Positions 11,756-23,039 are shown, counted from the first letter of the stretch. The stretch: 64,000 nucleotides of DNA from Micrasema longulum (GCA_022494885.1 JAGVSM010002706.1:1-64000), one strand, 5' to 3'. Notes: generated by a model not told the origin, from the letters alone. Program-made: numbers and translations.

Positions 11756-12480
11756 TATATAAAAATATTGTTTCAGTCTTAAATTCTAAATCCACTTACA
11801 AAATAAGACAATCGAAATGTTTTATGCTTTGACTCTTTGGTAAAAGCAATGCTTTTATTTACTTACAGATTTTTAAAAAGGCATCGATTTATTCATTTAG
11901 TGAATATTTATTTTAATAACATATACGGCCAAAATGCCTTTTACAAAAATTATAATATAAACATATTTGGTTTAATTAACGCATACAATACTTTTTACAC
12001 GAGATTTAGAAATAAAAATTAAACCTAAAACTGATATTATAACGCATCAGTAGAAGTTTAAAACTTTTTTTTTTTTAAAAGTAAGAATCAAATTAAATAA
12101 TGAAATATTTTAAATAAATGTATGTTTATATTTTATTTTCATTGTTTGCTATTATTTAATTATGTACGTGCTTTCACTTTCCATTATGTTGTATTCCAAC
12201 TCAACACAGGGCCCTTGGGCTCATAGAGTTTGGGATACGTTATTATTGTATTTTTAAGTAATATGTGTGTATTTGTATGTATTAATAAAAAATAAATAAA
12301 ATAAACAAAAATAAATAAAACAAGAAAACCATAAAGCCGTGTTGCACTGTTGCCTATTTGAAAAGAAAATACGCGAATTAATGAATTTACTGTGTTCGTG
12401 AATGATTTGCTAGTTTGTAATCAGTTATTTCTTTGCAAAACCGTGTGGTCATTTTGATCATGTATGTTATACTTTATATA
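11756..12480. other. AT-rich DNA, possible LINE 3' tail
   Basis: Mostly featureless. At about 12195-12310 a less AT-rich segment (CAACACAGGGCCCTTGGGCTC) is followed by an AATAAATAAAATAAAC tail, which could be the 3' end of a LINE. No coding part is visible. Confidence 0.3.
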
Positions 12481-12484
12481 AGCC

Positions 12485-12800
12485 TATTTTCATTAAATCT
12501 TTTAAAGGATAAATATAATATTCTGAAGAAACATCTCCTTTCTCTTCCTTAATCTCTCCTCCTTTCCTTTTTCCTCTTTCCTCTTTTTTCCTTTTTCCCA
12601 TTGAGTAATAGTTTTGATTTAAGGTAATTTATAAACAAATACGTTTATTTCTATTTTTATATATTTTTAACTTTTTAATCTTTTTTTTTCTATTGAATAT
12701 GTTCTGTAACTTGAATTATAAAAATAAAACTTTTATTTTATTGGTTGGTTGGAAGAAATTGCCATTTGGCAATAAGCCCGCCAATGTACAAATAACATTA
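12485..12800 (+). repeat. LINE 3' end with conserved ATTGCC/GGCAAT stem-loop (copy 1)
   Basis: A short C-terminal remnant (KDKYNILKKHLLSLP) is followed by a pyrimidine-rich UTR and the box TTGGTTGGTTGGAAGAAATT. A stem-loop follows at 12758-12773 (ATTGCC-ATTT-GGCAAT), then AAGCCCGCCAATGTACA. The same order is seen near 48.04 and 60.75 kb. From memory, some insect LINEs end with a similar GAAGA-stem-loop-AAGnCCGCC box. Confidence 0.75.
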
Positions 12801-12867
12801 TGTACAAAAAGTTAAATAAAAAAAAAAATATTTTTAAAGATTTGTATTTACTTACTCAAAATATTGC

Positions 12868-13300
12868 ATGTTATGGAATCAACAAAATATTTCAACAATG
12901 TTTGATTATGTCCAAATGCTTGCAGACTGGCTGGATTTCCTCCTTAGGGAGTTGTTCATATTTAAATTTATTTCAACAGAGAGGGAAAAATTTTCTGAGA
13001 AGGGAATATGGAGGAAAATTGTTTTCAGGCGTTGCCTAGTAGGTGATTTGGTTCAGCCGGATGAATCTCACCCACGTGATAAAGGTTTCAGCTCTTTTAC
13101 TTCACAAAAGTCAACAGATGGAAGAATTTAGGAAATGTGGATGTTCAAACATGGGCAGAATGGTGAATGTTACACAGTGTGTAAAGTGGCCACTTAAACC
13201 GGCCAATGACAGGTCATAAGCCCTGTAAATGCCTAGACTTCCATATTCCCTTCTCAGAAATGTTTTCCCTCTGTGTTGAAATAAATTTAAACAAAATATT
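12868..13300 (+). repeat. Foldback family A, complete palindromic copy
   Basis: The arm at about 12966-13012 is the inverse of 13242-13290 (outer part AAATTTATTTCAACAGAG; inner part GAGAAGGGAATATGGA). The core between them carries GGCGTTGCCTAGTAGGTG, CACAAAAGTCAACAGATGG, GTGTAAAGTGGCCACTTAAA and CAATGACAGGTCATAAGCCC. The outer left side (12870-12960) is the inverse of the end seen at 11690-11755. This shows the family is built as a foldback. The short ORFs at 12800-13131 are not genes. Confidence 0.8.
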
Positions 13301-14195
13301 TACTTATTATTAAATCAAACAAATTATTTTGTCCTCCCGGAAGTAAAACAAACTCATTTTGGGATAGATAAATATTAACATAATGGTATGGTAATAATCT
13401 TGTAATAATACAGTAAAAAGTAATAATACATACATTAAACTAAAATAATATAGCAAATATAATGCAATGAAATTAAAACAAAACATAATAATAAACATAT
13501 ACATTATACATGTAGCAAGAAATTTCTTAGGTAAAACAAAGACATAACACTAAATTTTACCTTCCACGTACCTCCTCAAGTAGTAATTAAAAAAAAACAT
13601 ACTGTCAATTTATAACATTCTATAGGACTCCGGTTATTTTATAAAAATTGTTGTTGAATTTTGCTAGTTAGGTATATTTATACCTAAAACTGTATTTAAA
13701 TTCTAATTTTTAGAATTAGGCAGTAATACGGATATAGATTATTGTAACTGGCTTTTATACAATTCAAAAATATATAAAAATTTAAAAAAATCTCCCCAAA
13801 TTTACCATAGTAATATTAAAAACTATACTTAGCTTTAATAAAAACATGCTCGGTTTGTTAATTTGTCTTTTTAGTTCCTATGGTTATGTACTATTAGTCA
13901 CACATTTTTCTATAAATGCATTTTTTTATATACCTACTACACATGTATTTTCCCAAAAACGTTTAAATCTTTAGTATATTTAAAATTCCCACAGGCGTAA
14001 ACACAAATATAAACCGTCCAATTGAAGCAAAAACGCAAAGTTTAATTTTTTTTTTTTTTTTAAAGAACATCCCTTAACGACTTCTTTTCAAAAAATTCTA
14101 AATAGTACGTAAGATTAATTTATCGTTTCTCTTAAAATAATATAAATATCATAGTTTCATTATACATTAAGGATTTTATGTTTATTTCTAAATTG
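13301..14195. other. AT-rich DNA without recognised features
   Basis: No gene or repeat family recognised. There is a T-run at about 14044-14060. Confidence 0.35.
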
Positions 14196-14204
14196 CTACT
14201 TTGT

Positions 14205-14355
14205 TATTTATGTTTGTATATATGTGCGGATGTGTTGTATATGTATGTATGTTTATATGTGTGTATGTTTATGTGTGTATGTATGTATGCAAGGGTGTGT
14301 GTATATGTGTACATATATGTACATGTATATATATATATATGTATATATGTTTATT
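14205..14355. repeat. TATG/TG/TA-rich microsatellite
   Basis: Degenerate runs of GTATGTATGT, GTGTGTAT and ATATATATAT. Overlapping + frames read as Cys/Val/Tyr/Met repeats and are not proteins. Similar tracts at 52.05 and 57.13-57.24 kb sit inside a LINE 3' UTR. Confidence 0.8.
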
Positions 14356-14699
14356 TGGAACAAATAGCATTTGTAATACAATTTTTATTTTCATTTGAAA
14401 TTACTCGTATATAAATGCACTAAATAACTAAAACAGTGTAAGCCACTCTCCAAACACAAGAGCTATTCTCTATTTTTAGACAGTTACAATTTAAAGATTA
14501 ACTAAAATAGATTAATTTAAATATATAAAATTAGATTTTAATAGAAAAAAAGTATGTATTATTTTATGTACCCATATTGCTTAATAATAATAATAAAAAA
14601 ATAAAGAGTTAAAGTAACTTGTAGAATTACAGTATCAAACCTATGTATAAATCATCATAATATTACGTATATTATGATATGGTTTTTTACCGAAAAAAC

Positions 14700-15110
14700 A
14701 AATGTTACGTAGGTTTCTCCTTCTTCTTCTCTGTCGTTCCTCAGTTCTGAGGGTCGTGATCGTTGGTACTTTCTCCAGCCATTCCATTGACAATGTGTCT
14801 CCACCATTCACGTCTCTGCGCCCTCTCCACAGCTCCATATAGGGTCGCCCGTGACGTTGTTTTCACCAGGTCGATCCATCGAGCTGCAGCTCTGCCTGTT
14901 TCGTCATCCTGGCACACTGCCCGTGATTCATATTTTCTCCAGATTATCTGGGTCACGTCTAGGTATGTGTCCGAAGAACTGCAGAAAGTTGGGAGCATAT
15001 GGCTGATAGGCGAATTTTTGCGATGAGTTCCACCAGTATAGAGACATTCGTTCTACTGGCTGTCCATTGTATTATCAGCATTCGACGCCAACACCACATC
15101 TCGAAGGCAT
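14700..15110 (-). pseudogene. LINE reverse-transcriptase C-terminal fragment
   Basis: Minus-strand frames give RWIDLVKTTSRATLYGAVE, then RAQRREWWRHIVNGMA and NDHDPQN. This is the basic tail seen after the RT of several insect LINE families, where the usual form is GRQRTRWIDxVK followed by A-x-x-R-x-x-WR. Two overlapping frames share the match, so at least one frameshift is present. The catalytic RT part is not found. It directly precedes the family D copy at 15115. Confidence 0.65.
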
Positions 15111-15114
15111 CTAT

Positions 15115-15495
15115 TACATACATCTGAACCTGGGTCTCAATTATGAACGCTATCTTTATCTGAACATATCGAAACGGTATATGTACTATCTGTATCTACC
15201 TCGGTCTACTTGTTATCTCGACATCATATGATCGAATAGAACCAATGAATGACTTCGAAAATTTATTCCGCGTTCCTTACTTTATAAATATTTAAAATAG
15301 TTCTCATTTATATTTAAATAGGCTTGTGTGATAAAAAGTGCTCACTTTAAAGCGAATATAAACTCCAATAAATCCCTACTCAAGCAAAAAATGCTCATTT
15401 GAACATGATTTTTTTAATGACTTTTGACAATTACCAAGACTGTATGCTTAACAATCGTCTGTATTTATGTACTGAGCGATTACAAGGTCGGCTCA
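15115..15495 (+). repeat. Family D repeat, left part (interrupted copy)
   Basis: Matches 25440-25830 in order: CGACATCATATGATCGAAT, TTTAAAATAGTTCTCATTTA, GGCTTGTGTGATAAAAAGTG, TGACTTTTGACAATTACCAA and GAGCGATTACAAGGTCGGCTC. After CGGCTC it stops and LINE sequence begins; the family resumes at about 16801. Confidence 0.75.
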
Positions 15496-16800
15496 ACAGG
15501 AGCAACAGGAGCCAAGCTGTCGTATTCGGAGGTTTTCGATCCAATTTTATAGATATTACATCGGGAGTTCTTCAAGGGTCACACTTAGGTCCTTTGCTCT
15601 ATAATGCGTACCTTTATGATATATATGCAGTCATCCATAATTCAAATTTCTTGATGTATGCTGACGATAAAAAAATATAACTGAATATCAAAGATACTAG
15701 TGACTGCCATAATCTGCAAGACGATCTTCACCGATTAACAGATTACCATGAAAAAAAATTCATAAATGTAAATGTCTCAAAATGTTTACTCATTTCTTTT
15801 TCACGTAGCTCCAAACCTATTTTATATCAACATTTTTTAAGTAATCAAGCTATACAATGAGTTAAAAGTGTTTGTGATCTTGGTGTGATTCTAGGTAAAA
15901 CACTTGCGTATGAACACCACATCGAAAAGAACCGGGCACCCAGAAGCTTAGGTTTTGTTATCCGCACTTGCCAAGTTTTTAATGATATTGGTAGTATCAA
16001 ATTGATTTATTTCGCTTACGTTCGCAGTCTCCTTGAATATGCCCCCCCTGTGTGGTCTCCTCAGTATTCCATACACAAGATAAGGCTTGAAAATATTCAG
16101 AAAACATTTTTGAGACATCTCAATTGGAGATCCAGATTTACGGACCTTAACTATAAAACTTCTCGTCGTAAACATAATATACGTAGTCTTGAGGATCGCC
16201 GTTAGGTATTAGATATGGGGATTTTACATGATATTCTTAATGGACATCTTGATAGTCCTGTTCTGGTTTCTGAGTTGGCCCTTAATGTACCTGGCTACCG
16301 CACCCGTCACACGAATCTATCTCTTTTCCATGTACCTACAGTTCGCACCAACTATGCACAGAACTCTCCTCTGATTCGCTTGACGCGTAATTATAATTTA
16401 TTTTTCAATAACATAGACATATTTAACTGCAGTAAACTCACTTTTAAAAAACTATCATATGAAAAAAATTATGTTTCTTTTTTTAAAAAAAAATATTTTT
16501 ACATAATAAATTTAAGTTGTTTCTATTCACTCATATCAAACACACACTCACCCTGTCCATAAACCTACTCTCACACCCATATACAATACCAAAACCACAC
16601 TCCACTTTTTTACACACGCATCCTCACACAAAAAAAAACTCGCACACATGCACTTCTATGAATTAATATCTAATTGAACTGGATTTTTATAATTGTATTT
16701 ATGTGGAAAACTGATTTGGCTTTATTTTATGTTTTTTTTTATAATGTTGTGTATATTTTTTTGTATTGCTGTTGTTTTTCTGAATAAACAAAATAAATCG
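15496..16800 (+). pseudogene. 5'-truncated Jockey-like LINE with YADD, three in-frame stops
   Basis: The frame holds the RT palm motifs GVLQGSHLGPLLYNAYLYDI and LMYADDKK (catalytic Asp pair present). Further on are VCDLGVILGKTLAYEHHIEK, YVRSLLEYAPPVWSPQYS and VPTVRTNYAQNSPLIRLTR. One reading frame is kept from about 15496 to 16450, but it has stops at 15678 (TAA), near 15858 (TGA) and at 16203 (TAG), so the copy is dead. The endonuclease and the start of RT are missing (5' truncation). A 3' UTR with CACA-rich sequence ends in AATAAACAAAATAAATCG. The first ~30 codons of the + ORF that begins at 15399 belong to family D, not to the LINE. Confidence 0.8.
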
Positions 16801-17405
16801 TAACATTTTACGGCTAGATGCTCTTGTATGTTGATAGGGCAGCATATAGCGAGTCTAGCCACTGCATCTAGCTGCTTGTTTTTAAAACTGACAGTTATGT
16901 TGGAATTTAATTCAACTTCAAAATTTACTTATTTTTCTCTCATATTTGTAATGGGCTTTTAAGAAAAAAAAGTCCCAGCTTCAGAAAGATTAAACATTTT
17001 AATAAATCGTAATTGAAGAAAAAATTGCTCTGTGGAACAAAATTTTTGTCACTTTTAATGCGTAGATAAACGAATCGAGGGGTTTTAGACCCGTCACGTC
17101 GTACAAACCGATGTACTTACATCAAAACTTGATGGTGGGGGGACTCAGTAGTGTATCTTCGCAATCGGTCGGGATAATTTATCTTCAACTATTACGTAAT
17201 ACTGAAGCTATGTCATTTAAGTGCGAAGATATGTGTACCGTGACGTACGCTTCCCCTTGTTTCAAATCGATGTACCTATCCAAAACATGAATGTGGGGGG
17301 TCGGTAGTGTATCTTCGTAATCACTCGAGAGAATTTATCTTCAACTATACCGTCACGGTGAAGGTATGACGTCCTTATCTTCCCATCATAATCGAGGCCC
17401 TGGCA
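16801..17405 (+). repeat. Family D repeat, right part with two internal direct repeats
   Basis: Matches 25925-26505: GGCTAGATGCTCTTGTATG, GGGCTTTTAAGAAAAAA, then two related ~130-bp units at about 17085-17215 and 17235-17365. Each unit has a CGATGTAC motif, a poly-G run, GTAGTGTATCTTCG and GAATTTATCTTCAACTAT or a close variant. It ends near TCGAGGCCCTGG. Confidence 0.75.
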
Positions 17406-17850
17406 CGAATTTGATTATTAATTTAACTTTTCCTACAAGTTGAGAAGTGATTGAACATTCTGAGCGTTGTTCTTTACAGTGAAGGGGGTCACGAACAGTT
17501 GGAATAAACAAATGCCAATTATACCGCACATATTAAAAGTGATGATAGTATCGGATTTGATTCTCGATGAGATTATTTCGTCTTAGTTCGTGCCCAGAAT
17601 ATGAATAAGGCAAGTCTCTCCGTTTCCCGTGCGTTCAGTACCTTTCGTTTTCTCCTCGTCCTAGTTTTGCAAGCCGACAAAAAAATGAGGCAGACCCAGT
17701 TCCTTGCGATGCTAAAACATTATTTAATCCAGCTTCAAACCATTTTATTTATTATGTTTCTCACAAACAATACATACGACATTGGTATAATAATCACAAT
17801 TTTAAATTAAACCAGACTACACCTCCTAAATCCAAATTACTACGAACTAA
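17406..17850. other. Unassigned sequence
   Basis: No gene or repeat family recognised; one 69-codon ORF without known motifs. Confidence 0.3.
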
Positions 17851-17854
17851 AGAA

Positions 17855-18257
17855 TAGGGAAATATCACTTTTTAAAAACATTTTTAAAGTAATAAAGGTC
17901 TATGAAATACTGTCGAGTAAAATATTTTTTTATACCTAGCATAAAAAATATTTTTAAATTTATTATTTTGAATTCCCGCAAAAACGGCCATTCCATTGGC
18001 CGCGCCCCTAATACGTCACGATTCATGTTTATTTGTTACTGACTATTCAAATTTATTTAGAGCATTGTCGCAAATCTTGACGACACAACTATCAAGGCCA
18101 AACATGTCGAGTTTTTCTAGTGACGTATTTATTTAAAATTTCTTAAATTAATGCATGAAAACATTTCTTTGCAATATCCGTATTGATTTTGAAAATACAA
18201 TGAATTATTGTTAATCTATTTTTATCGGTATTCGTAGTATGTGATATTTCCCTATTG
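17855..18257 (-). mobile_element. MITE family C, full copy with terminal inverted repeats
   Basis: The ends are inverted copies: AATAGGGAAATATCAC at the left and GTGATATTTCCCTATT at the right. The interior is noncoding and includes CCCGCAAAAACGGCCATTCC and AATCTTGACGACAC. Other copies lie at 47.69-48.48 and 62.35-62.62 kb in the opposite orientation. It must depend on a transposase from elsewhere. The target duplication is unclear. Confidence 0.8.
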
Positions 18258-18459
18258 TATAAATAAATTATTGATGATATATATCTGTGTATGAATCTTA
18301 ACATCTTTAGGGCCTTTTCTATGATATTATTAAAATGAGTGGAAAATGTAAAGCGTGAGTCATTTTGTTGATGTTTTAATATTATTTTATTTTAGTCAAG
18401 TCTCAAGTCTACAAAAATCTCAAGTCTACAAAAACGTAGAAATAACATTGACTCCATTC

Positions 18460-18802
18460 TTTCTTCTTTGCAGTCTCAATCCTGGAGATTAGTTTGCAGC
18501 AAAGTTCTGCATCTCGCTCTCCATTGGTCTCTATCTTCCGCAGCCCTCTTCAGCTCGACATATGAGGCGCAGTTAAAATCTTCGCACACTTGCTCCAAAT
18601 ATTCCCGTCGGGGGCGCCCTCTATAATTTGTCCCCTCAGCCATTCCCTCTATGATGTCATGCAGGAGACCCTTATGGCGCATAATGTGGCCGATCCACCG
18701 GGCTCGCCTCTCTGAGATAGTTTTGATTGACTCTATATTTATGTTTAACTTACTGAAAGGCCTTATTGATGTACCATCGTTACTGGAACAAGTGGCATTC
18801 AA
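18460..18802 (-). pseudogene. LINE reverse-transcriptase C-terminal fragment
   Basis: 108 open minus-strand codons include RRARWIGHIMRHKGLLHDII, GMAEGTNYRGRPRREYLEQV and AAEDRDQWRARCRTLLQT. This RWxGHxxR ... RGRPR ... DRxxWR order is the usual C-terminal tail after the RT of L1-, RTE- and CR1-like insect elements. The RT core is absent. It differs from the fragment at 47.2-47.66 kb, so it is another family. Confidence 0.7.
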
Positions 18803-19215
18803 TGTTCCAATGCGCCGGTAGCGAAATAATAATGTGTTATTCCTTGATCAACACAGCACAAACTATGCCTTGCATGCACCGATGTCCCGATTGTGTCGCA
18901 TTGTAAATTCGAGACAAGATCTGGAATTTTTTGGTGTAAGTCTTTAAAGATTTAAATAATCACTAAGATAAACCGGATCTTGTCTTGAGGTAGTTTTTTT
19001 TTGTCCTGGCTTTAATTTTATTTAGTTGTATTTTATTTTATTAGTACCTGTATTTATTATAAGAAATTGTATTTAACATCGTAAGAATGGATTGCATAAA
19101 ACCGTCAATCAAATAAATTAAAAAAAATAACTTATTGATGATTTTTTAATGTACGTCATAATTTTCTGTGATTTTGCGTGTTGTCTGTATTTTGAAGTGT
19201 TAATAAATTTGTTTA
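18803..19215. other. Unassigned AT-rich sequence
   Basis: No gene recognised. An A-rich end at about 19110-19125 (CAAATAAATTAAAAAAA) may be a retroelement tail. Confidence 0.3.
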
Positions 19216-19219
19216 TTGT

Positions 19220-19585
19220 GTTTTTATGTTCTCTGAGTCCAGGCGGATAAAGAATACCGTTCTGTTTGTGAAATAGAACCGGGACGAGTATTTTTGACTT
19301 GATGGCTGCTCTCAGGTAGAAACCCTAAACAGTGGTTGGCGTGTTCGTCTATCATTCTCGAGGTCCTGGATTCGATTCCTGGCGGAGCGGACGTGAAATA
19401 TTGATTTTAATGTTTTTCTAAACTGCAATATTTATTTTTTTCTGGACGGGCACTCGAGACGTGAGCGTGAGACTGATCACCTGCCCTTTATTTAACAGAT
19501 GATCGAACTAGGCTGCATTTGGTTTACTAATTTAGTGCCCTATGTACCACTGGGTACGGAAAAAGGGATGATGATGATTTCTTGT
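19220..19585 (+). repeat. SINE family E, composite full-length copy
   Basis: A leader at 19230-19325 (CAGGCGGATAAAGAATACC, GAAATAGAACCGGGACGAG, GGCTGCTCTCAGGTAGAAAC) is followed by a tRNA-like head with a B-box GGATTCGATTCCTGG. Then come the body AAACTGCAATATTTATTTT and the tail GTGCCCTATGTACCACTGGG, ending GGGATGATGATGAT. The leader lies upstream of the tRNA-like part, which is unusual. Confidence 0.7.
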
Positions 19586-19814
19586 TAAGATTTTAAATCA
19601 GTGTAAGAAAATGTTCATTTTCTACGGTCAAGCAATGATAATAACTGGGAATAACTTATTAAATAGTATTAATATACTTATTTATATTGTAATTAAAATA
19701 AACTATGTCATATTTTCAAAATATAATGCCCACTTACATCTAAAATAATCTTACAGTGAGAATTAAATAACTACCAAGCCAAAATTTGTTTATATATTTC
19801 ATATAACTAACTAT

Positions 19815-19905
19815 TTTGGCGGCCCCTGTGGTGTAATTAATAAGATGCTTGCCTAGTTTGATTTCTAGTGAGATTCCGGGTTCGATTCGGGATTCAATTT
19901 ACTAA
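19815..19905 (+). repeat. tRNA-like SINE head
   Basis: GGCGGCCCCTGTGGTGTAAT (A-box-like) and GGGTTCGATTCGGG (B-box). No anticodon arm or acceptor pairing fits a functional tRNA, and the 3' body is short or absent. Confidence 0.55.
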
Positions 19906-21285
19906 AATATACCAGTACAAAAAACCAAATGGGTCCAATAAAAAAAATGTATTTTAACTTATTATTAAAAACAAATTATAAAATGATGATGTCCGAAATG
20001 TTTACGGATACTAATCAACAAACGCAATGACCGCAAAAATTGCAAGTTCCACGGCGTATCAAATTATCCCGCTGATATATTACTGACGCATCACTCAACA
20101 AGATGTCCGCGGTAACTGGTAATTTGATATAAAATATTGCCGAAGTGATTATGAAGACAAATGGTGAATCTGATCCTTCAGATTGACAAAGCCGCACCGC
20201 GAACTTCACATCGCACGTCCGCATCCACGAGAACCCGGACACATGATGGAAAGACAAGAAGAGTTAACCGATGAATTTAAAATATCTCAATTCTTCCCAT
20301 CCCCTTTTCAGGAGATGTCAACTTCCATCTTCTACGTTTGGAGACAGAAGAGGAACATAATAGTTTAACAATGGCTTTAAATACAAGAAAGGGGACACCT
20401 CATTAAAAGCCCATTCTCCAAAAGGCAGTGGTATACAATTATTTAAGCAAAAGAATTCTTTTAATACCATTTAAAGACTTATCATTATTACAGAACCATA
20501 CCCAACATTCATCTGATTATTGTATTCTTGAGATTCTATATCAAGGCGCAAAGCTTTGGTTGGCTTGCGGTTTTGAAATTATGCGGAACTTGAGGTATTT
20601 ATGATTTGCTGATCGGTTGCTCCATCCAACAATGCAGTACAGAGAGTATTTTTGATGGTCTTATTCTGAAAATGGAGTAATTGAGGTTTCATATTACTAA
20701 ACGAGTATAGGTGGTCCATCATTAGCGAGATACCAGAATAGGGCGGCTTCCAGTATATATGTATTTGACGTGAGTCTTATTGTGTGGTCCGTGTTGGTTT
20801 TTCCGCATAGTTTTAGTGAAATGTTTCAGTACTTGATGCAGGTGTTCACTGACTATCCTATATTTAGCTAAGCATCAGAATCAGGCTTATAATAGCTAGT
20901 AGAATGTTCACGATAAAAGCCTTGAGTGCGGACGCCCACGGCAGGTGTTGTATGTTGTATCGCCCAAGTATTGTAAGTGCACTGGCTCAACATATAGCCG
21001 TAAAATGTACTCAATCTTTAATGTCAACATTTCAGACTATTTCTGCATGTCGATTACCTCCTAGGACACTTATCACGGCTTTAACAAGCAAAGTAATTGT
21101 CGAACAGAAAAGCGCAGATGATTGAGAATCTAACTAGGTGGTTTTGTTTTTCGTAAACTTCAATATAAAGGCTACATTTTTTAAATAAAATATTAGCGTT
21201 CTTGTGATTTGCACAAAAAAATGATTTTGGGCCCATTTTTTTATTATTGTAAATAACCGCGTAAGAAAATAATAAACAAGTAGTT
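19906..21285. other. Unassigned sequence
   Basis: About 1.4 kb without a recognised gene. 20640-21125 is less AT-rich and is open for 73 codons on +, but no motif is known to me. It could be an unrecognised repeat. Confidence 0.3.
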
Positions 21286-21289
21286 CTTA

Positions 21290-21352
21290 AAAAGAAGGTT
21301 CGAACCTCGGATCTTCGGAGTCTGTGACATTACCCACGGGACCACGTTTCAA
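21290..21352 (-). repeat. tRNA-like SINE fragment (family G)
   Basis: The minus strand reads CGTGGTCCCGTGGGTAATGT (A-box-like), then TCCGAGGTTCGAACCTT (B-box). Similar segments occur at about 21960-22020, 38490-38580 and 40470-40515 on the same strand. Confidence 0.55.
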
Positions 21353-21624
21353 AAATATATTTTAAAGGTACATAAAAATACATATACGAGTATATTAAGA
21401 TTTTCACAGTGGTACATTCTTGTAAGGAATCAAAAAAAGTTATTTTTATTAATTAATCACGGCTATTTGACAGAATTGACATTAACTTAATTGAGTGAAT
21501 ACTTGACACATTGCGTAGCAAGCAAGAAAGGTTTCAGCTACATCACTTAAAAAACTTGGAAATAAATTTTGGAAATATAATTGTGTTTTAATTCCGAAAT
21601 ACACTTGTATATAATAGTAAAGCG

Positions 21625-21835
21625 GCCTTCGTGGTGTAGTGGTCAAGACGCTTGACTCACACACGGAAGGTTCCGAGTTCGATTCCCGGTGCGAACACAA
21701 AAATTAAATGAGGTTTTTCTCAAGCCTGTGTGTTCTGTGATGTAATTCATCACTGTAATTAGACATCCTGGCCCGTTGTGGTGTAAAAAAAAGGCAAAAT
21801 TTTTGTCATTCTTCCTCGCTATCATATTGTTATCA
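21625..21835 (+). repeat. SINE family F, tRNA-headed copy
   Basis: GCGGCCTTCGTGGTGTAGTG (A-box-like) and GTTCCGAGTTCGATTCCCGG (B-box) form a good tRNA-like head. The body has GTGTGTTCTGTGATGTAATT, TTAGACATCCTGGCCCGTTG and an A-run. The same head and body are found inverted at 41371-41505 and 25200-25330. Confidence 0.7.
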
Positions 21836-21954
21836 ATTAAACGAAAATGTCGTTAAAAGATAGTCAGAATCGTGAATAACTCTGTGATTCCCAAATTAAT
21901 CTTTTCAAAAATTTTACTTCTATAATGAGATATTCTAAATAAATATTTTGATAA

Positions 21955-22022
21955 ATAAGCGTGGTTGAGCAATGGAATATCTGATTTGGAATCCGTGACA
22001 CTACCATGGGACCACAAACCGA
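21955..22022 (-). repeat. tRNA-like SINE fragment (family G)
   Basis: The minus strand carries GGTTTGTGGTCCCATGGTAG, then TGTCACGGATTCC. It is a weaker copy of the segment at 21290. Confidence 0.4.
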
Positions 22023-22416
22023 ATAAGCAAAAAGTCCACCATAGTAGAACCATCACAGAATACTATAATTTGTAATATAAAGAGTCTTTGTGTTGTACAA
22101 ATATTGTGAGCGTGATTTTATGCCATAATTATATTTTTTCCACTAATCACTTGACAAAAATGTAATGGATTTCACTTACGTTCAAGTGTGAGCAAACCGA
22201 CGGTAACTTTTTGTAAGTATTCAATTAACGATGCGAAAATATTTCAAATATGCTTTCGCTTTTCCTACGGTAATGTGTCTTCCACGGTAAATAATGAATT
22301 GAACTTTATCGTCAAAATACTAAAGCTAAAATAATAGATTAATTAAAAAATAGCAAGAAGAATATGCTATGAAATCGTATTATATTGCGGTTTCGTATTG
22401 TATTGTTATCTTACCT

Positions 22417-22926
22417 ATAGTCCTTAAAATATAGCTTGATTAGAATGACAGTTGTCGAACTAATTTCATTAGTGATGGGAAATTACTGATCACTGATCAA
22501 ATCTATTTTATCTGTTATTTCATGCAATCATGAAACTCTGTTTCCAAAAATTGATATAAAAAACGCAAAAACAAACCTATTATGGTGTGTTTTACACAAT
22601 TATTTACCAAAAAATAAGACATTTATACTATTTTCATGAACAACGTAAAATGAACTATTTTTTTATTCGATCAATTTACATTGATCAATTTGTCTCATCT
22701 CTAACGTTTTTGCAAAATGATGTAACCTTGTAAGAACGTCGTTAATAATAAGATTTTTTATGTTAATTTATGTGTCAAGCATTGTATTAAAAAAATAAGT
22801 TAACACGCCAGATACGAATGATTTTTCGTGTGTCAATATAAATAACTCCTTTGACGTTACTACAAAGTTATGTCGTCACTTTTTCTGACAAATGTCATTC
22901 TAATCAAGCTATATTTTAAGGACTAT
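22417..22926. mobile_element. MITE with 34-bp perfect terminal inverted repeats
   Basis: 22417-22450 is the exact reverse complement of 22893-22926 (outer part ATAGTCCTTAAAATATAGC; inner part TTGATTAGAATGACA). TA flanks GTCCTT on both sides, which fits a Tc1/mariner-type TA target, though the repeats themselves extend through it. The interior (about 440 bp) is noncoding. Perfect ends suggest recent activity or gene conversion. Confidence 0.85.
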
Positions 22927-23039
22927 GATTTAAAAATCTATATGCATTAGTGTATTACTGGTTCAAGTGACAATTTCTTATAATTTTATATGGTTTAATA
23001 AATTTAATGAGTACGTATGTGAATTTTTTAATATGTTAT

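Noticed and set aside
12800..13131. Two overlapping + ORFs (79 and 87 codons)
   Set aside because: They lie in the arms and core of foldback family A.
14178..14414. Cys/Val/Tyr-rich + ORFs
   Set aside because: Translations of a TATG/TG microsatellite in two frames.
15399..15495. N-terminus of the LINE ORF
   Set aside because: The same sequence occurs in family D at 25.7 kb without the LINE.
20904..21125. 73-codon + ORF in less AT-rich DNA
   Set aside because: No recognised motif and no supporting exon structure; listed only as unassigned sequence.
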